Positions 34,260 through 42,734 of a DNA stretch of 64,000 nucleotides are shown piece by piece (the first letter of the stretch is position 1; every line of letters begins with the position of its first letter). This DNA is from Prevotella sp. (GTDB lineage Bacteria > Bacteroidota > Bacteroidia > Bacteroidales > Bacteroidaceae). A model generated the notes under the pieces. That model saw only the letters and a list, made by a program, of their open reading frames with translations, was not told the DNA's origin and did no database searches. Made by a program: the position numbers and the translations under genes. The stretch spans positions 49,880-113,879 of the forward strand of contig JAEEXI010000002.1 in NCBI GenBank assembly GCA_016291495.1. The letters are read 5' to 3'.

Positions 34260-34778
34260 ATGAAAAGATTCATTATATCATTGGCTATAGCTTTTGTGGC
34301 TATTGGTGTTACACAGGCACAGGAACAGAAGTGTTGTAATAAAGAGAAGAAGGAGTGCTGCAAGGCGGAGAAAAAAGAGAAAGTTACTGTTGTCAAGATA
34401 GAAGACAAAAATATTTTCTCACAGTGCTTCAAGGATATCGACACTAACGGCGACGGCATCGTAGATTGCTGTGAGGCCAAGAAGGCTACATTCCTGTCTC
34501 TTGAAAGAGGTGGTCGCAGCAATGTCATCGACAACTACGACTTCCTGATGTATTTCCCTAACCTCACCGCTCTCGGAATAGGTACCACACCTGTGGAGGT
34601 AATTGACCTGCGAAACCTGCCGAAACTCGAAAAACTCCATGTCGGCAATGCTTCATGGCTGAAGAAGATCATTCTGGCTGAGGGTTGCAAACCAGAGATT
34701 AGTGGAAAGGACGATGTACAGGTGGAGTATGTTAAGGTGGAATGCGCAAAGAAATGTGAGAAGACTCAAGCAAAATAA
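34260..34778 (+). CDS. Secreted EF-hand/leucine-rich protein with Cys-Cys pairs
   Basis: 172 residues. The signal peptide is followed by a lysine-rich stretch with two CC pairs (KCCNKEKKECCKAEKKEK). An EF-hand loop lies at residues 61-72 (DTNGDGIVDCCE), then NYDFLMYFPNLTALGIG and strands matching the 32434 protein (FSQCF, KLEKL, WLKKIILAEGCKPEI). It is a one-module paralogue of that protein. The added cysteines inside and around the loop set it apart and echo the cysteine-rich neighbours. Confidence 0.75.
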   Translation: MKRFIISLAIAFVAIGVTQAQEQKCCNKEKKECCKAEKKEKVTVVKIEDKNIFSQCFKDIDTNGDGIVDCCEAKKATFLSLERGGRSNVIDNYDFLMYFPNLTALGIGTTPVEVIDLRNLPKLEKLHVGNASWLKKIILAEGCKPEISGKDDVQVEYVKVECAKKCEKTQAK

Positions 34779-34797
34779 CCTATAAAACTATACGATT

Positions 34798-35331
34798 ATG
34801 AAACGTATATTATTTATAATGATGTGTTTTGCATGTGTAACCGTACAGGCACAAACAGAATGGGATGAGGAGATAGAATATTTAAATAAAGAGTTCCGTG
34901 ATAATCTGAAAAAAGCACAAGCCGGCGATGCTCGTGCCATGTTTGAAGTCGGACTTTGCTACGATTCAGGAATAGTTGTTGCTAAGAATCTGGACGAGAC
35001 TATTAAGTGGTGGAGTAAAGCCGCAGATTTAGGCAACACGTCTGCATTATTTAACTTGGCGTCACTCTACTCTTCTGAAAGAGTAGGGACATTTGATATG
35101 TATAAAGGTAAAGAAATACCCAAGAACCCCGATGAGGCTTTCCGGTTGTGGAAAATTTTAGGAGAACAAAAAGAACTAAGTGCTGGAATGTATCATCTGG
35201 GGAATTGCTATTGGTATGGTGAAGGTGTAGGACGCAGTTATAAAGAGGCTGTCAAATGGTGGCAGAAATCAGCGCGTAAAGGTTTCAAGGATGCGCGTGA
35301 TGCCTTGAAAGAAATAGATGAAACATGGTAA
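34798..35331 (+). CDS. Secreted Sel1-repeat protein
   Basis: 177 residues with a signal peptide (ILFIMMCFACVTVQAQ). Sel1-like repeats are visible: ARAMFEVGLCYDSGIVVAKN with DETIKWWSKAADLGN, then SALFNLASLYSS, then AGMYHLGNCYWYGEGVGRSY with EAVKWWQKSARKG. Such repeats form an alpha-solenoid for protein contacts. In the cluster it may serve as the scaffold for the zinc-ribbon or EF-hand proteins. It is translated 19 bp after the upstream gene. Confidence 0.8.
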   Translation: MKRILFIMMCFACVTVQAQTEWDEEIEYLNKEFRDNLKKAQAGDARAMFEVGLCYDSGIVVAKNLDETIKWWSKAADLGNTSALFNLASLYSSERVGTFDMYKGKEIPKNPDEAFRLWKILGEQKELSAGMYHLGNCYWYGEGVGRSYKEAVKWWQKSARKGFKDARDALKEIDETW

Positions 35332-35349
35332 CCTAAATAACTTATGTTT

Positions 35350-35958
35350 ATGAAACGAATACTGTTTATCTGTATGGCGATGGCGATAGGTTCGCTGTAC
35401 GCAACGGCACAAACAGAGTGTAAAAACTGTCATGGCTCAGGACTGGAAGAGCGTACTTGTGCGTTCTGTAGTGGAGAAGGTTGGCGTGAGTGCGACTTCT
35501 GCTTGGGCAAGAAGATGGTGCGCTGCAATATGTGTCAGGGTTCAGGCGAGGTGGTCTGCGCCCATTGCAACGGCAGGGGAGGAACGCAAGTCAAGGATAA
35601 TTGGCGCGAGTGCCAATGGTGTGATGGCAAGGGCACGCCAGAATGTGTGGAATGCAAGGGTACAAAGACGAAGGTATGCTGGAAATGTGAGGGCGCAGGC
35701 AGATATGTTTGTAACCAGTGCAATGGCGACAAAGTGAATAAGTGGCAATGCCATGTTTGCGGAGGTACCGGTAAGGTGAAGGAAGAACAGTCGAGTACCG
35801 TCACCTCTACCTATAAAGACGACAGTGGCTATTCTGGCACTGTGGAGGTGAGAATTGATCCCAATGACAGCGAGGAGGAAAAGATGCGCAAGATGACTCG
35901 TGCTCGCCTTGCCCATCGCAAGAAGCAGATGGAGGCACGGGGCATAACGGTTAAATAA
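35350..35958 (+). CDS. Secreted zinc-ribbon protein with charged C-terminal tail
   Basis: 202 residues from ATG 35350, chosen because the cluster genes begin with MKR; ATG 35344 adds two residues. After the signal peptide come ten CxxC motifs (CKNC, CAFC, CDFC, CNMC, CAHC, CQWC, CVEC, CWKC, CNQC, CHVC), several as CxxCxGxG. From about residue 130 the chain is free of cysteine, with a Ser/Thr stretch and a basic helix (KMTRARLAHRKKQMEAR). The tail is unlike the two sister proteins and may bind a partner. The gene overlaps the next (TAATG). Confidence 0.75.
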   Translation: MKRILFICMAMAIGSLYATAQTECKNCHGSGLEERTCAFCSGEGWRECDFCLGKKMVRCNMCQGSGEVVCAHCNGRGGTQVKDNWRECQWCDGKGTPECVECKGTKTKVCWKCEGAGRYVCNQCNGDKVNKWQCHVCGGTGKVKEEQSSTVTSTYKDDSGYSGTVEVRIDPNDSEEEKMRKMTRARLAHRKKQMEARGITVK

Positions 35959-36632
35959 TGCTCTCTATGGACGACATGATACAAGCTCAGATGGAGGAAC
36001 AACAGTTGAGAGATCAACAGATGATGAACGAATCTTCTCAGTGGATTACTGATCCCGTTCACCGCGATATGATGTGGAACGACTGGAAAAGGAAACCCTA
36101 TACAGGAAAGTATAGTCAGCGCACATCGTTGATTGTCTTTCTCATCGCAGTATTGCTGATGGCAGGTGCTATCCTGACTTTTGTCTATGCTCAGGAACCG
36201 TGGTCTTCGGAGAGATATCAAGAGGAGCTTATCAAGCAACTGCATACAGACTCCCTAGGGAATCTTTCGGAGAGCTATCAGACATATGAGCACATGAACC
36301 AGGAGATGGACCGCATTATTCAGCAAGAACAAGAACGTCGGCAAATGTGGGTATACATTCTTTCCATTTGTGCTTTGTCACCATTGTCGTTCATCATCTA
36401 TACCATTGTATCCTATCTCAAGAATAAGGAATATCGGCCCAGCATGCGCGAGGTGCTCCTTGTTGCAGGCGTTACAATTGCGACAGCAGTCGTTCTATAT
36501 GTGGTAGACGTGTTCTTCTTCTATATTCGTTTCTATGCCGATTATAGCACCCGTCATCTCATCGTGGTGTTAATAGGGCTTATCGGTCTCGGTTGGCTGG
36601 TGTATCAGCTGATAAAGACCAAGAAGCAATGA
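35958..36632 (+). CDS. Membrane protein with four predicted helices, end of the cluster
   Basis: 224 residues. A polar, Met/Gln-rich N-terminus precedes hydrophobic segments SLIVFLIAVLLMAGAILTFV, WVYILSICALSPLSFIIYTI, VLLVAGVTIATAVVLYVVDV and LIVVLIGLIGLGWLVYQLI. Between the first two lies a coiled-coil-like loop (SYQTYEHMNQEMDRIIQQEQ), perhaps periplasmic. No family is recognised. It overlaps the zinc-ribbon gene by one base, so it belongs to the same operon and may anchor the secreted products. It is convergent with pepP, the two stops touching. Confidence 0.7.
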   Translation: MLSMDDMIQAQMEEQQLRDQQMMNESSQWITDPVHRDMMWNDWKRKPYTGKYSQRTSLIVFLIAVLLMAGAILTFVYAQEPWSSERYQEELIKQLHTDSLGNLSESYQTYEHMNQEMDRIIQQEQERRQMWVYILSICALSPLSFIIYTIVSYLKNKEYRPSMREVLLVAGVTIATAVVLYVVDVFFFYIRFYADYSTRHLIVVLIGLIGLGWLVYQLIKTKKQ

Positions 36633-38018
36633 TTACCTTGCCATGAAGTCCTCAACGTCTTTTGGGTGATATGGGATGCGCTTCGAGCCGAGGAAGCGAC
36701 AACCGTCCTTTGTAATTAGCACGTCGTCCTCAATGCGGATGCCTCCGAAGTCCTTGTAAGTTTCCAGCTTGTCGAAGTTCAGGAATTCCTTGCAATGTCC
36801 GCTTGCTTTCCATTCGTCGATGAGGGCAGGGATGAAGTAGATGCCTGGCTCGTCGGTAACGACAAAGCCCTCTTCCAACTTACGACCCATACGCAGACAA
36901 TTGGTACCAAACTGCTCCAGGTTCGGACGGGTCTCCTCGTCGAAGCCCACGTAGATCTGTCCCAGCCCCTCCATGTCGTGTACGTCCATACCCATCATGT
37001 GTCCTAAGCCATGAGGCAGGAACATGGCATGAGCGCCAGCCCTTACGGCTTCTTCGGTATCGCCCTTCATCAGTCCCAGCACCTTCAAGCGGTCTGTCAT
37101 CATGCGACAAACGGCAAAGTGGACATCCATATATTTGACTCCAGGTTTAGCTACTTCCAAAACATAATCATGACAGGCTTCCACGATGCTGTATATCTCC
37201 AGCTGACGCTGTGTGAACTTTCCATTGACGGGCATCGTACGGGTGTGGTCTGAGCAGTAGTCGTTTAGTTCACAGCCTGCATCGCAGAGCACCAGTCGTC
37301 CGTCCTCCAACTTCGCATCAGAGGGATTGCCGTGCATGATTTCGCCGTGCTGCGAAAAGATCGTTGCAAAACTGTTACCCTGAGCCAGACTACGGGCAAT
37401 GCCGTCGACCTGTCCGGCAACGAACCGTTCTGTGACATCAGGCTTAATCAGCAGTTGTGCTGTGGTGTGCATCACATAGCCCACGTCGCAGGCAGCCTCG
37501 ATATAGGCAATTTCCTCTGCACTCTTCGTGGCACGCATCTTTACGACTGCCTTGATGAGCGAGAGTGATGCTTTCTCCTTCTGCTGCGATGGATGGATGC
37601 CAAACAGATCCATAATCTGAATCTTCGTATCGAAGCGGTAGGGCGGCAGGAAGTGAATTTTTGATGTCTGATGTTTGATGTAAGAGGTAAGTTCTGCCAT
37701 CGGGGCGGTTTTGCTTACACCAACTTCGGCAGCCAAATCTGCCACCGATGGTGTAAAGCCCATCCAAACAATATCCTCTACGTCAATGTCATCGCCAAAC
37801 AACATCTCCTCATCGTTGTCGATGTCAATCACGCCAACCAATCCGTCACGATGCTGACCGAAGTAGTACAGAAATGATGAATCCTGACGCATGGGCGCGT
37901 AGCAGTTGGCTGGGTAATTACAAGGTGCATCATTGTTTCCGAAGAGCACAATTATGCCTTCGCCTACCAGCTTTTTCAGCTCAGCACGACGCTGTATGTA
38001 AGTTTCTTTTGTAAACAT
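36633..38018 (-). CDS. pepP: Xaa-Pro aminopeptidase (M24B)
   Basis: 461 residues. The pita-bread metallopeptidase motifs are present: DAGCE with the first Asp, NDYCSDHTRTMP with the second, LPHGLGHMMGMDVHD with the His ligand, VTDEPGIYF and GGIRIEDD with the Glu ligands. The N-terminal domain contains FLYYFGQHRDG. The enzyme removes N-terminal residues preceding proline, in the cytoplasm; no signal peptide is seen. A four-unit heptamer array lies in frame and encodes SYIKHQTSKI between the two domains, where length is tolerated. Confidence 0.92.
   Translation of the reverse strand: MFTKETYIQRRAELKKLVGEGIIVLFGNNDAPCNYPANCYAPMRQDSSFLYYFGQHRDGLVGVIDIDNDEEMLFGDDIDVEDIVWMGFTPSVADLAAEVGVSKTAPMAELTSYIKHQTSKIHFLPPYRFDTKIQIMDLFGIHPSQQKEKASLSLIKAVVKMRATKSAEEIAYIEAACDVGYVMHTTAQLLIKPDVTERFVAGQVDGIARSLAQGNSFATIFSQHGEIMHGNPSDAKLEDGRLVLCDAGCELNDYCSDHTRTMPVNGKFTQRQLEIYSIVEACHDYVLEVAKPGVKYMDVHFAVCRMMTDRLKVLGLMKGDTEEAVRAGAHAMFLPHGLGHMMGMDVHDMEGLGQIYVGFDEETRPNLEQFGTNCLRMGRKLEEGFVVTDEPGIYFIPALIDEWKASGHCKEFLNFDKLETYKDFGGIRIEDDVLITKDGCRFLGSKRIPYHPKDVEDFMAR
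37663..37690 (-). repeat. In-frame 7-bp-period array inside pepP
   Basis: Plus-strand units GATGTCT, GATGTTT, GATGTAA, GAGGTAA. The GATGT core matches the intergenic array after ilvC at 27035-27118. Confidence 0.82.
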
Positions 38019-38048
38019 AGTTTGAAGTTATTAATAGTATTGAATATG

Positions 38049-38726
38049 TCAGTCTTTCAAAAGGTCGGGTCTCAATTTCCTAGTGCGTTCCATCGCCTGT
38101 TCCAATTCCCACTCCCTTACTTTCGCCTCGTTACCGCTCAGCAGGATTTCGGGCACCTTCCAACCCTTATAGTCGGCAGGACGAGTATAGATAGGTGCTG
38201 CTAGCAGGTCATCTTGGAAACAGTCGGAGAGAGCGCTTTGCTCATCACCAATCACGCCAGGCACCACACGCACAATGGCATCGGCAATCATGGCGGCCAC
38301 CAGTTCACCACCCGTCAATACGAAGTCACCAATCGATATCTCCTTCGTAATCAGATGGTCACGCACGCGCTGATCAATCCCTTTGTAATGTCCTGCAAGG
38401 ATAATGAGATTGCCTTTGAGTGACAGTTCGTTTGCCATGTGCTGGTCAAAGCGTTCGCCGTCAGGCGATGTGAAGATCACCTCGTCATAGTCACGCTCCG
38501 CCTTCAATGCCGTGATACAACGGTCAATGGGTTCACACTGCATTACCATACCGGCAGAGCCGCCATAGGGGTAGTCGTCCACTCTGCGCCATTTGTCCAG
38601 CGTGTAGTCGCGCAGGTTGTGCAGGCGGATTTCTGCCAGTCCTTTCTTCTCGGCACGTGCCAGTATCGATTCGTGTACAAAGCCCTCCAGCATTTCGGGC
38701 AATACGGTGATGATGTCTATTCTCAT
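38049..38726 (-). CDS. trmD: tRNA (guanine37-N1)-methyltransferase
   Basis: 225 residues. [15 protein letters not shown] and the trefoil-knot motifs [15 protein letters not shown] and [15 protein letters not shown] bind S-adenosylmethionine. [12 protein letters not shown] and [12 protein letters not shown] complete the family pattern. TrmD methylates G37 next to the anticodon and prevents frameshifting. The start overlaps the stop of the patatin gene (ATGA), so the two are coupled. The usual trmD neighbours (rpsP, rimM, rplS) are absent. Confidence 0.95.
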   Translation of the reverse strand: MRIDIITVLPEMLEGFVHESILARAEKKGLAEIRLHNLRDYTLDKWRRVDDYPYGGSAGMVMQCEPIDRCITALKAERDYDEVIFTSPDGERFDQHMANELSLKGNLIILAGHYKGIDQRVRDHLITKEISIGDFVLTGGELVAAMIADAIVRVVPGVIGDEQSALSDCFQDDLLAAPIYTRPADYKGWKVPEILLSGNEAKVREWELEQAMERTRKLRPDLLKD

Positions 38727-39571
38727 ATCTCGTAAAATGCTTTTATTCTTTCAATATATTGTTCGCCTGTCTTACGTCCCATCATATAGACCTTTCGCAT
38801 CTGTTCTGGGTCGTGCGAGATGTGGCCAATGGGTATCTTTTCGTCCGGACGAATCACCAGACAGCGGCCCAATCGCTCCGCATTTGCCACATATTCCAAC
38901 TGATAGTTGTACATCTGGTGCCGTTCGTCCAGAGCTTTCAGGAAGTGTGGGTATTTCCACAACGCTGCGCGCATCAGGGGCATTAGCCGGTTGTGCTCTT
39001 TCTGATACCCTAGAGGCTGTGTCAGTATCACCACATTACGCTTGTATCCGATGCTCTCGAAATACTGCAGGGGAATCGAGTCGCTCACGCCTCCGTCCAG
39101 TAGCTTGTGCCCCTGTACCTTCACCACCTTCGACGCCAATGGCATCGACGCAGAGGCTCTGAGCCATTCCAGCTCATCATAGTCTACATGATCCATTTTG
39201 TGATACACAGCCTCTCCCGTCGTCACGTCCGTGCATACAATGATGAACTCCAGGGGATTCTCTTCAAAGGCCTTGATGTCAAAGATGTCATATTTGTAGG
39301 GTACCACGTGATAGCCGAACTTCGCGTTGAAGTAATCGCCGCTCAGCAGTAGCGACTTCATTCCGCTATACCGCGAATCCTTGGCAAAACGGGTGTTATA
39401 TCGGATGGCGCGACCTATCTGGCGCGACTTGTAGTTACAGCCAAACGCAGCACCTGCCGACACTCCAATTAGTCCGTCAGGCCAGATGCCATGCTCCATC
39501 ATCACATCCGTCACCCCTGCCGTCCATAGTCCGCGCATGGCTCCGCCTTCTAATACCAGTCCTTTTTTCAT
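38723..39571 (-). CDS. Patatin-like phospholipase
   Basis: 282 residues from ATG 39571; the longer frame to 39688 runs through the -7 box and the pheS terminator. [17 protein letters not shown] is the oxyanion hole, GVSAGAAFG has the nucleophile Ser in GxSxG, and [12 protein letters not shown] has the Asp of the catalytic dyad. The family hydrolyses acyl esters of lipids. No signal peptide or barrel domain is present, so it is cytoplasmic. The -7 box ends only 7 bp before the ATG, so the mRNA is nearly leaderless. Confidence 0.88.
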   Translation of the reverse strand: MKKGLVLEGGAMRGLWTAGVTDVMMEHGIWPDGLIGVSAGAAFGCNYKSRQIGRAIRYNTRFAKDSRYSGMKSLLLSGDYFNAKFGYHVVPYKYDIFDIKAFEENPLEFIIVCTDVTTGEAVYHKMDHVDYDELEWLRASASMPLASKVVKVQGHKLLDGGVSDSIPLQYFESIGYKRNVVILTQPLGYQKEHNRLMPLMRAALWKYPHFLKALDERHQMYNYQLEYVANAERLGRCLVIRPDEKIPIGHISHDPEQMRKVYMMGRKTGEQYIERIKAFYEI

Positions 39572-39578
39572 ATTGCTG

Positions 39579-39586
39579 CAAAGGTA
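39579..39586 (-). promoter_or_regulatory. -7 element of the patatin-trmD operon
   Basis: TACCTTTG on the reverse strand, ending 7 bp before the start codon. Upstream lies a G/A-rich stretch with units GTGAAAA, GCGAAAA and ATGAACA of 7-bp period. Confidence 0.7.
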
Positions 39587-39589
39587 CGA

Positions 39590-39624
39590 AAAAAAAGTGA
39601 AAAGCGAAAAATGAACAGAAAAAA
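39590..39624 (-). repeat. 7-bp-period A-rich array upstream of the patatin gene
   Basis: Plus-strand units AAAAAAA, GTGAAAA, GCGAAAA, ATGAACA, GAAAAAA. It occupies the -33 region of the patatin promoter. Confidence 0.6.
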
Positions 39625-39667
39625 AGTCGGCTTCGAGATGCCGAAACTGGCGATGCTCGAAGCCGAG
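39617..39667 (-). terminator. Terminator of pheS
   Basis: GGCTTCGAG (39629-39637) pairs with CTCGAAGCC (39656-39664), with an inner GCC/GGC stem. On the reverse strand it ends in a long T run. It starts 25 bp after the pheS stop. Confidence 0.9.
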
Positions 39668-39691
39668 TTGAAGTTTATCCAGAGCCAATAC

Positions 39692-40750
39692 TTAGTTGGC
39701 TGATTCAAATTCTTTCAGGAAGCGAACGTCGTTCTCAGAGAACATACGCAGGTCGCTCACTCTGTATTTCAAATTGGTGATACGCTCTACACCCATACCG
39801 AAGGCATAACCGCTATAGATGCTGGAATCGATACCGCACTGTTCCAATACGTTTGGATCTACCATACCGCATCCTAAGATTTCCACCCATCCGGTATGCT
39901 TACAGAAACCGCAACCCTCGCCACCACAGATGAAGCAAGAGATATCCATCTCAGCACTGGGCTCTGTAAATGGGAAATAAGAGGGGCGCAAGCGAATCTG
40001 TGTATCTGGGCCGAACATCTCACGGGCAAATGACAACAGCACTTGCTTAAGATCGGTAAACGATACGTTCTTGTCGATATAGAGTCCTTCTACTTGATGG
40101 AAGAAACAATGGGCACGTGCTGTGATAGCCTCGTTACGATAGACACGACCCGGGCAGATGACACGGATAGGAGCAGTCAGCTTGCCATCCTCTGTATGCA
40201 TGTTCTCCATCACACGGGCCTGAACACTGGAGGTATGGCTGCGTAGCAAAATATTCTTTGTCACATCATTGGGATGCTGACTGACAAAGAAGGTGTCCTG
40301 CATGTCACGGGCAGGGTGGTCGGCAGCGAAGTTCATCTTGGTGAACACGTGCAGGTCGTCTTCCACTTCAGGACCGTCAGCAAGGACAAAACCCATGCGT
40401 GAGAAGATGTCGATAATCTCGTTGGTGACAATGGTCAGCGGATGCCGGGTACCCAACTGGACAGGGTAGGGTGTACGAGTCAGGTCAATGGCTTCACCAT
40501 CGTTCTCCTGTGTCTGGCATTCCTCACGCAGTTGGTTGATACGTTCTGTTGCCAGTGTCTTCAGTTCGTTGATTTTCATACCGACAGTTTTCTTCTGGTC
40601 GGCAGCTACGTTGCGGAAATCATTCATCAACGCCGTAATCTCACCTTTCTTACTGAGGTATTTGAGTCGTAACTGTTCCACTTCCTCAGCATTTTGGGCA
40701 CTCAACGTCTGCACTTCTTTCAGCAGTTCGTCTATCTTATCAAGTATCAT
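39692..40750 (-). CDS. pheS: Phenylalanyl-tRNA synthetase alpha subunit
   Basis: 352 residues from ATG 40750. The alternative TTG 40780 is part of the -7 box and was rejected. An N-terminal coiled coil (LKEVQTLSAQNAEEVEQLRL) precedes the class II core: HPLTIVTNEIIDIFSRMGF, GPEVEDD, RTHTSSVQ-like LRSHTSSVQARVM, RVYRNEAITARAHCFFHQVE, PSYFPFTEPSAEMDI and GMGVERITNLKY. It charges tRNA-Phe with the beta subunit, which is not in the window. It is monocistronic with its own promoter and terminator. Confidence 0.96.
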   Translation of the reverse strand: MILDKIDELLKEVQTLSAQNAEEVEQLRLKYLSKKGEITALMNDFRNVAADQKKTVGMKINELKTLATERINQLREECQTQENDGEAIDLTRTPYPVQLGTRHPLTIVTNEIIDIFSRMGFVLADGPEVEDDLHVFTKMNFAADHPARDMQDTFFVSQHPNDVTKNILLRSHTSSVQARVMENMHTEDGKLTAPIRVICPGRVYRNEAITARAHCFFHQVEGLYIDKNVSFTDLKQVLLSFAREMFGPDTQIRLRPSYFPFTEPSAEMDISCFICGGEGCGFCKHTGWVEILGCGMVDPNVLEQCGIDSSIYSGYAFGMGVERITNLKYRVSDLRMFSENDVRFLKEFESAN

Positions 40751-40777
40751 ATTCTTTGTATAAATAAAATTTGCGTG

Positions 40778-40785
40778 CAAAATTA
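40778..40785 (-). promoter_or_regulatory. -7 element of pheS
   Basis: TAATTTTG on the reverse strand, 27 bp before the ATG. The -33 region is A/T-rich without a clear TTTG at the right distance. Confidence 0.55.
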
Positions 40786-40798
40786 CAAAATAATTATC

Positions 40799-40826
40799 AA
40801 TTATGAATTATGAATTAAGAATTATT
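40799..40826 (+). repeat. 7-bp-period array between divergent promoters
   Basis: Units AATTATG, AATTATG, AATTAAG, AATTATT lie between the -7 boxes of pheS and the DUF4348 gene and so occupy the -33 regions. Confidence 0.82.
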
Positions 40827-40828
40827 TG

Positions 40829-40836
40829 TACCTTTG
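40829..40836 (+). promoter_or_regulatory. -7 element of the DUF4348 lipoprotein gene
   Basis: TACCTTTG, 39 bp before ATG 40876. The heptamer array lies where the -33 box should be. Confidence 0.6.
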
Positions 40837-40875
40837 CATCAAATTTGAGAGTAATAGACCATCAGTAAGTGAAGG

Positions 40876-41718
40876 ATGAAACGAATTTGGGTGGCGTTTT
40901 ATGTAGCAGGTATGTTGTTTTCCGCCTGTCAGGGCAATAAAAGTAATAACAACGAGGCTGCGGATTCTACCGATTCCATACAGACGGCGGACACTACTTC
41001 TATGATAGTAAAAGAGGTGGAGTCAACAGACGAAACGCCAATGCCGAAGGCAGCTGACGAACTTTTCGATGATTTTATTTTCAATTTTGCAGCCAATCGC
41101 ACCCTACAGGCCTCCCGTATCAAGTTCCCTTTGAAGATTCAGCGTGGCGAAGAAGTCAGCTACATCAAGAAAGGACAATGGCAGATGGAGTATTTCTTCA
41201 TGAACCAAGACTTCTATACGTTGTTGTTTGACAGTGAGAAGGAGATGGAGCATGTGAAGGAAACCAACATCCAACATGCAGTAGTAGAGAAAATCTATTT
41301 CGATGCAAAGACGGTCAAGCAGTTTGTCTTTGACCGTGTCAATGGTGTATGGATGCTTCAGGAAATTGTCCATATGCCGATGAGTGAGTCACATAATTCC
41401 TCATTCCTCTATTTCTACGAACAGTTTGCTTCCAGTTTAGAGTTTCAGTCGAAACATCTGATGGAGAATGTGAAGTTTATCGGTCCTGATCCTGATGACG
41501 ACTTTGCACAGATGGAAGGTGTCATTACTCCTGATACGTGGGAGGCATTTGCTCCAGACCTGCCTTCTGGTATGATTTATAACATTGTGTATGGACAGCC
41601 CCAGAAAGAGACTGGACGTAAAATCTTCGTCCTTCGTGGTATTGCCAACGGAATGGAGATGGAGATGACTTTCAAACATGAGGGCGGTAAGTGGAAACTG
41701 GAGAAATTGGCGACTTGA
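40876..41718 (+). CDS. DUF4348-like lipoprotein
   Basis: 280 residues. MLFSACQG is a lipobox with Cys19. A Ser/Asp/Thr-rich linker follows, then two similar globular halves: FDDFIFNFAANRTLQASRIK and FIGPDPDDDFAQMEGVITPD with a strand-rich fold (GQWQMEYFFMNQDFYTLLF). The layout fits the DUF4348 family of Bacteroidetes; function is unknown. It lies 2 bp before murB, so they are likely co-transcribed, an arrangement that may place it in envelope upkeep, though this is only positional. Confidence 0.75.
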   Translation: MKRIWVAFYVAGMLFSACQGNKSNNNEAADSTDSIQTADTTSMIVKEVESTDETPMPKAADELFDDFIFNFAANRTLQASRIKFPLKIQRGEEVSYIKKGQWQMEYFFMNQDFYTLLFDSEKEMEHVKETNIQHAVVEKIYFDAKTVKQFVFDRVNGVWMLQEIVHMPMSESHNSSFLYFYEQFASSLEFQSKHLMENVKFIGPDPDDDFAQMEGVITPDTWEAFAPDLPSGMIYNIVYGQPQKETGRKIFVLRGIANGMEMEMTFKHEGGKWKLEKLAT

Positions 41719-41720
41719 CG

Positions 41721-42734
41721 ATGAAGGACATACAAAACTATTCCCTGTTATCACATAACACCTTCGGCATTGAGGCGAAATGCCGTCGATATCTGGAATA
41801 TACTGATATCAAGGAAGCACAACAAGTGGCTGCCATCCTGCGTGATGCTGACTTACCCTATATGATAATAGGTGGTGGCAGTAATCTTTTATTAACTCAG
41901 GACTATGATGGTATCGTGGTGCGCTCTGCCATTAAGGGTATTAATTCTTCACTCTCCACTCTCTACCCTCAACTAACCTGTGGCAGTGGAGAGGTCTGGG
42001 ACGATGTGGTGGCTTATTGTGTCGACCATCAGCTATATGGAGCAGAGAACCTTTCATTGATACCTGGTGATGTGGGGGCAAGTGCCGTTCAGAACATTGG
42101 AGCATATGGCGCAGAGGTAAAAGACCTCATTACGGAGGTGGAGGCTGTGGAGATAGCGACAGGTGATATCCGTATTTTCCAGAACAGTGAGTGTGGTTAT
42201 GCTTATCGTCAGAGCCGCTTCAAGCACGAATGGAAAAACCGCTATCTTATAACGCATGTTACCTACCTGCTTCAACAAGCTTTCGAGCCCCATCTTGATT
42301 ACGGGAACATCCGTGCGGAACTGGAACGGAGGGGAATAGGGAATCCTACGGCACGACAACTGCGAGAGGTGATCATCGACATCCGTAATGCCAAGCTTCC
42401 AGATCCGAAAGTAATGGGTAATGCAGGAAGTTTCTTTATGAATCCCATCGTGCCAAGAGCAAAGTATGAACAGTTGGCGGCACAGTATGAGGGGATGCCC
42501 CATTATACCGTTGATGCCGACCATGAGAAGATTCCTGCTGGATGGATGATAGACCAATGCGGATGGAAAGGTAAGTCAATGGGACAAGCTGGCGTTCACG
42601 ACAAACAGGCATTGGTGCTGGTCAATCGAGGTGGGGCTACGGGGAAGGAAATCGTCGCCTTGTGTGAGACTATCCAACGTGATGTCAAGGAGAAGTTCGA
42701 TATTGATATCTATCCTGAGGTGAACATTATATGA
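41721..42734 (+). CDS. murB: UDP-N-acetylenolpyruvoylglucosamine reductase
   Basis: 337 residues from ATG 41721. NYSLLSHNTFGIEAKCRRYL starts the FAD domain, IGGGSNLLLT binds FAD, SLIPGDVGASAVQNIGAYG is the core motif and GNAGSFFMNPIV holds the catalytic Ser. The length and the absence of the shorter-type deletions fit a type I MurB. It reduces the enolpyruvyl group to make UDP-MurNAc for peptidoglycan. A heptamer array encodes INSSLSTLYPQLT in a loop between two FAD-domain strands. The stop overlaps the next start (ATGA). Confidence 0.94.
   Translation: MKDIQNYSLLSHNTFGIEAKCRRYLEYTDIKEAQQVAAILRDADLPYMIIGGGSNLLLTQDYDGIVVRSAIKGINSSLSTLYPQLTCGSGEVWDDVVAYCVDHQLYGAENLSLIPGDVGASAVQNIGAYGAEVKDLITEVEAVEIATGDIRIFQNSECGYAYRQSRFKHEWKNRYLITHVTYLLQQAFEPHLDYGNIRAELERRGIGNPTARQLREVIIDIRNAKLPDPKVMGNAGSFFMNPIVPRAKYEQLAAQYEGMPHYTVDADHEKIPAGWMIDQCGWKGKSMGQAGVHDKQALVLVNRGGATGKEIVALCETIQRDVKEKFDIDIYPEVNII
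41943..41977 (+). repeat. In-frame 7-bp-period array inside murB
   Basis: Units AATTCTT, CACTCTC, CACTCTC, TACCCTC, AACTAAC. Less perfect than in queH but of the same period and pyrimidine-rich type. Confidence 0.75.

Noticed and set aside
39572..39688. N-terminal extension of the patatin protein
   Set aside because: It runs through the -7 box, an A-rich array and the pheS terminator.
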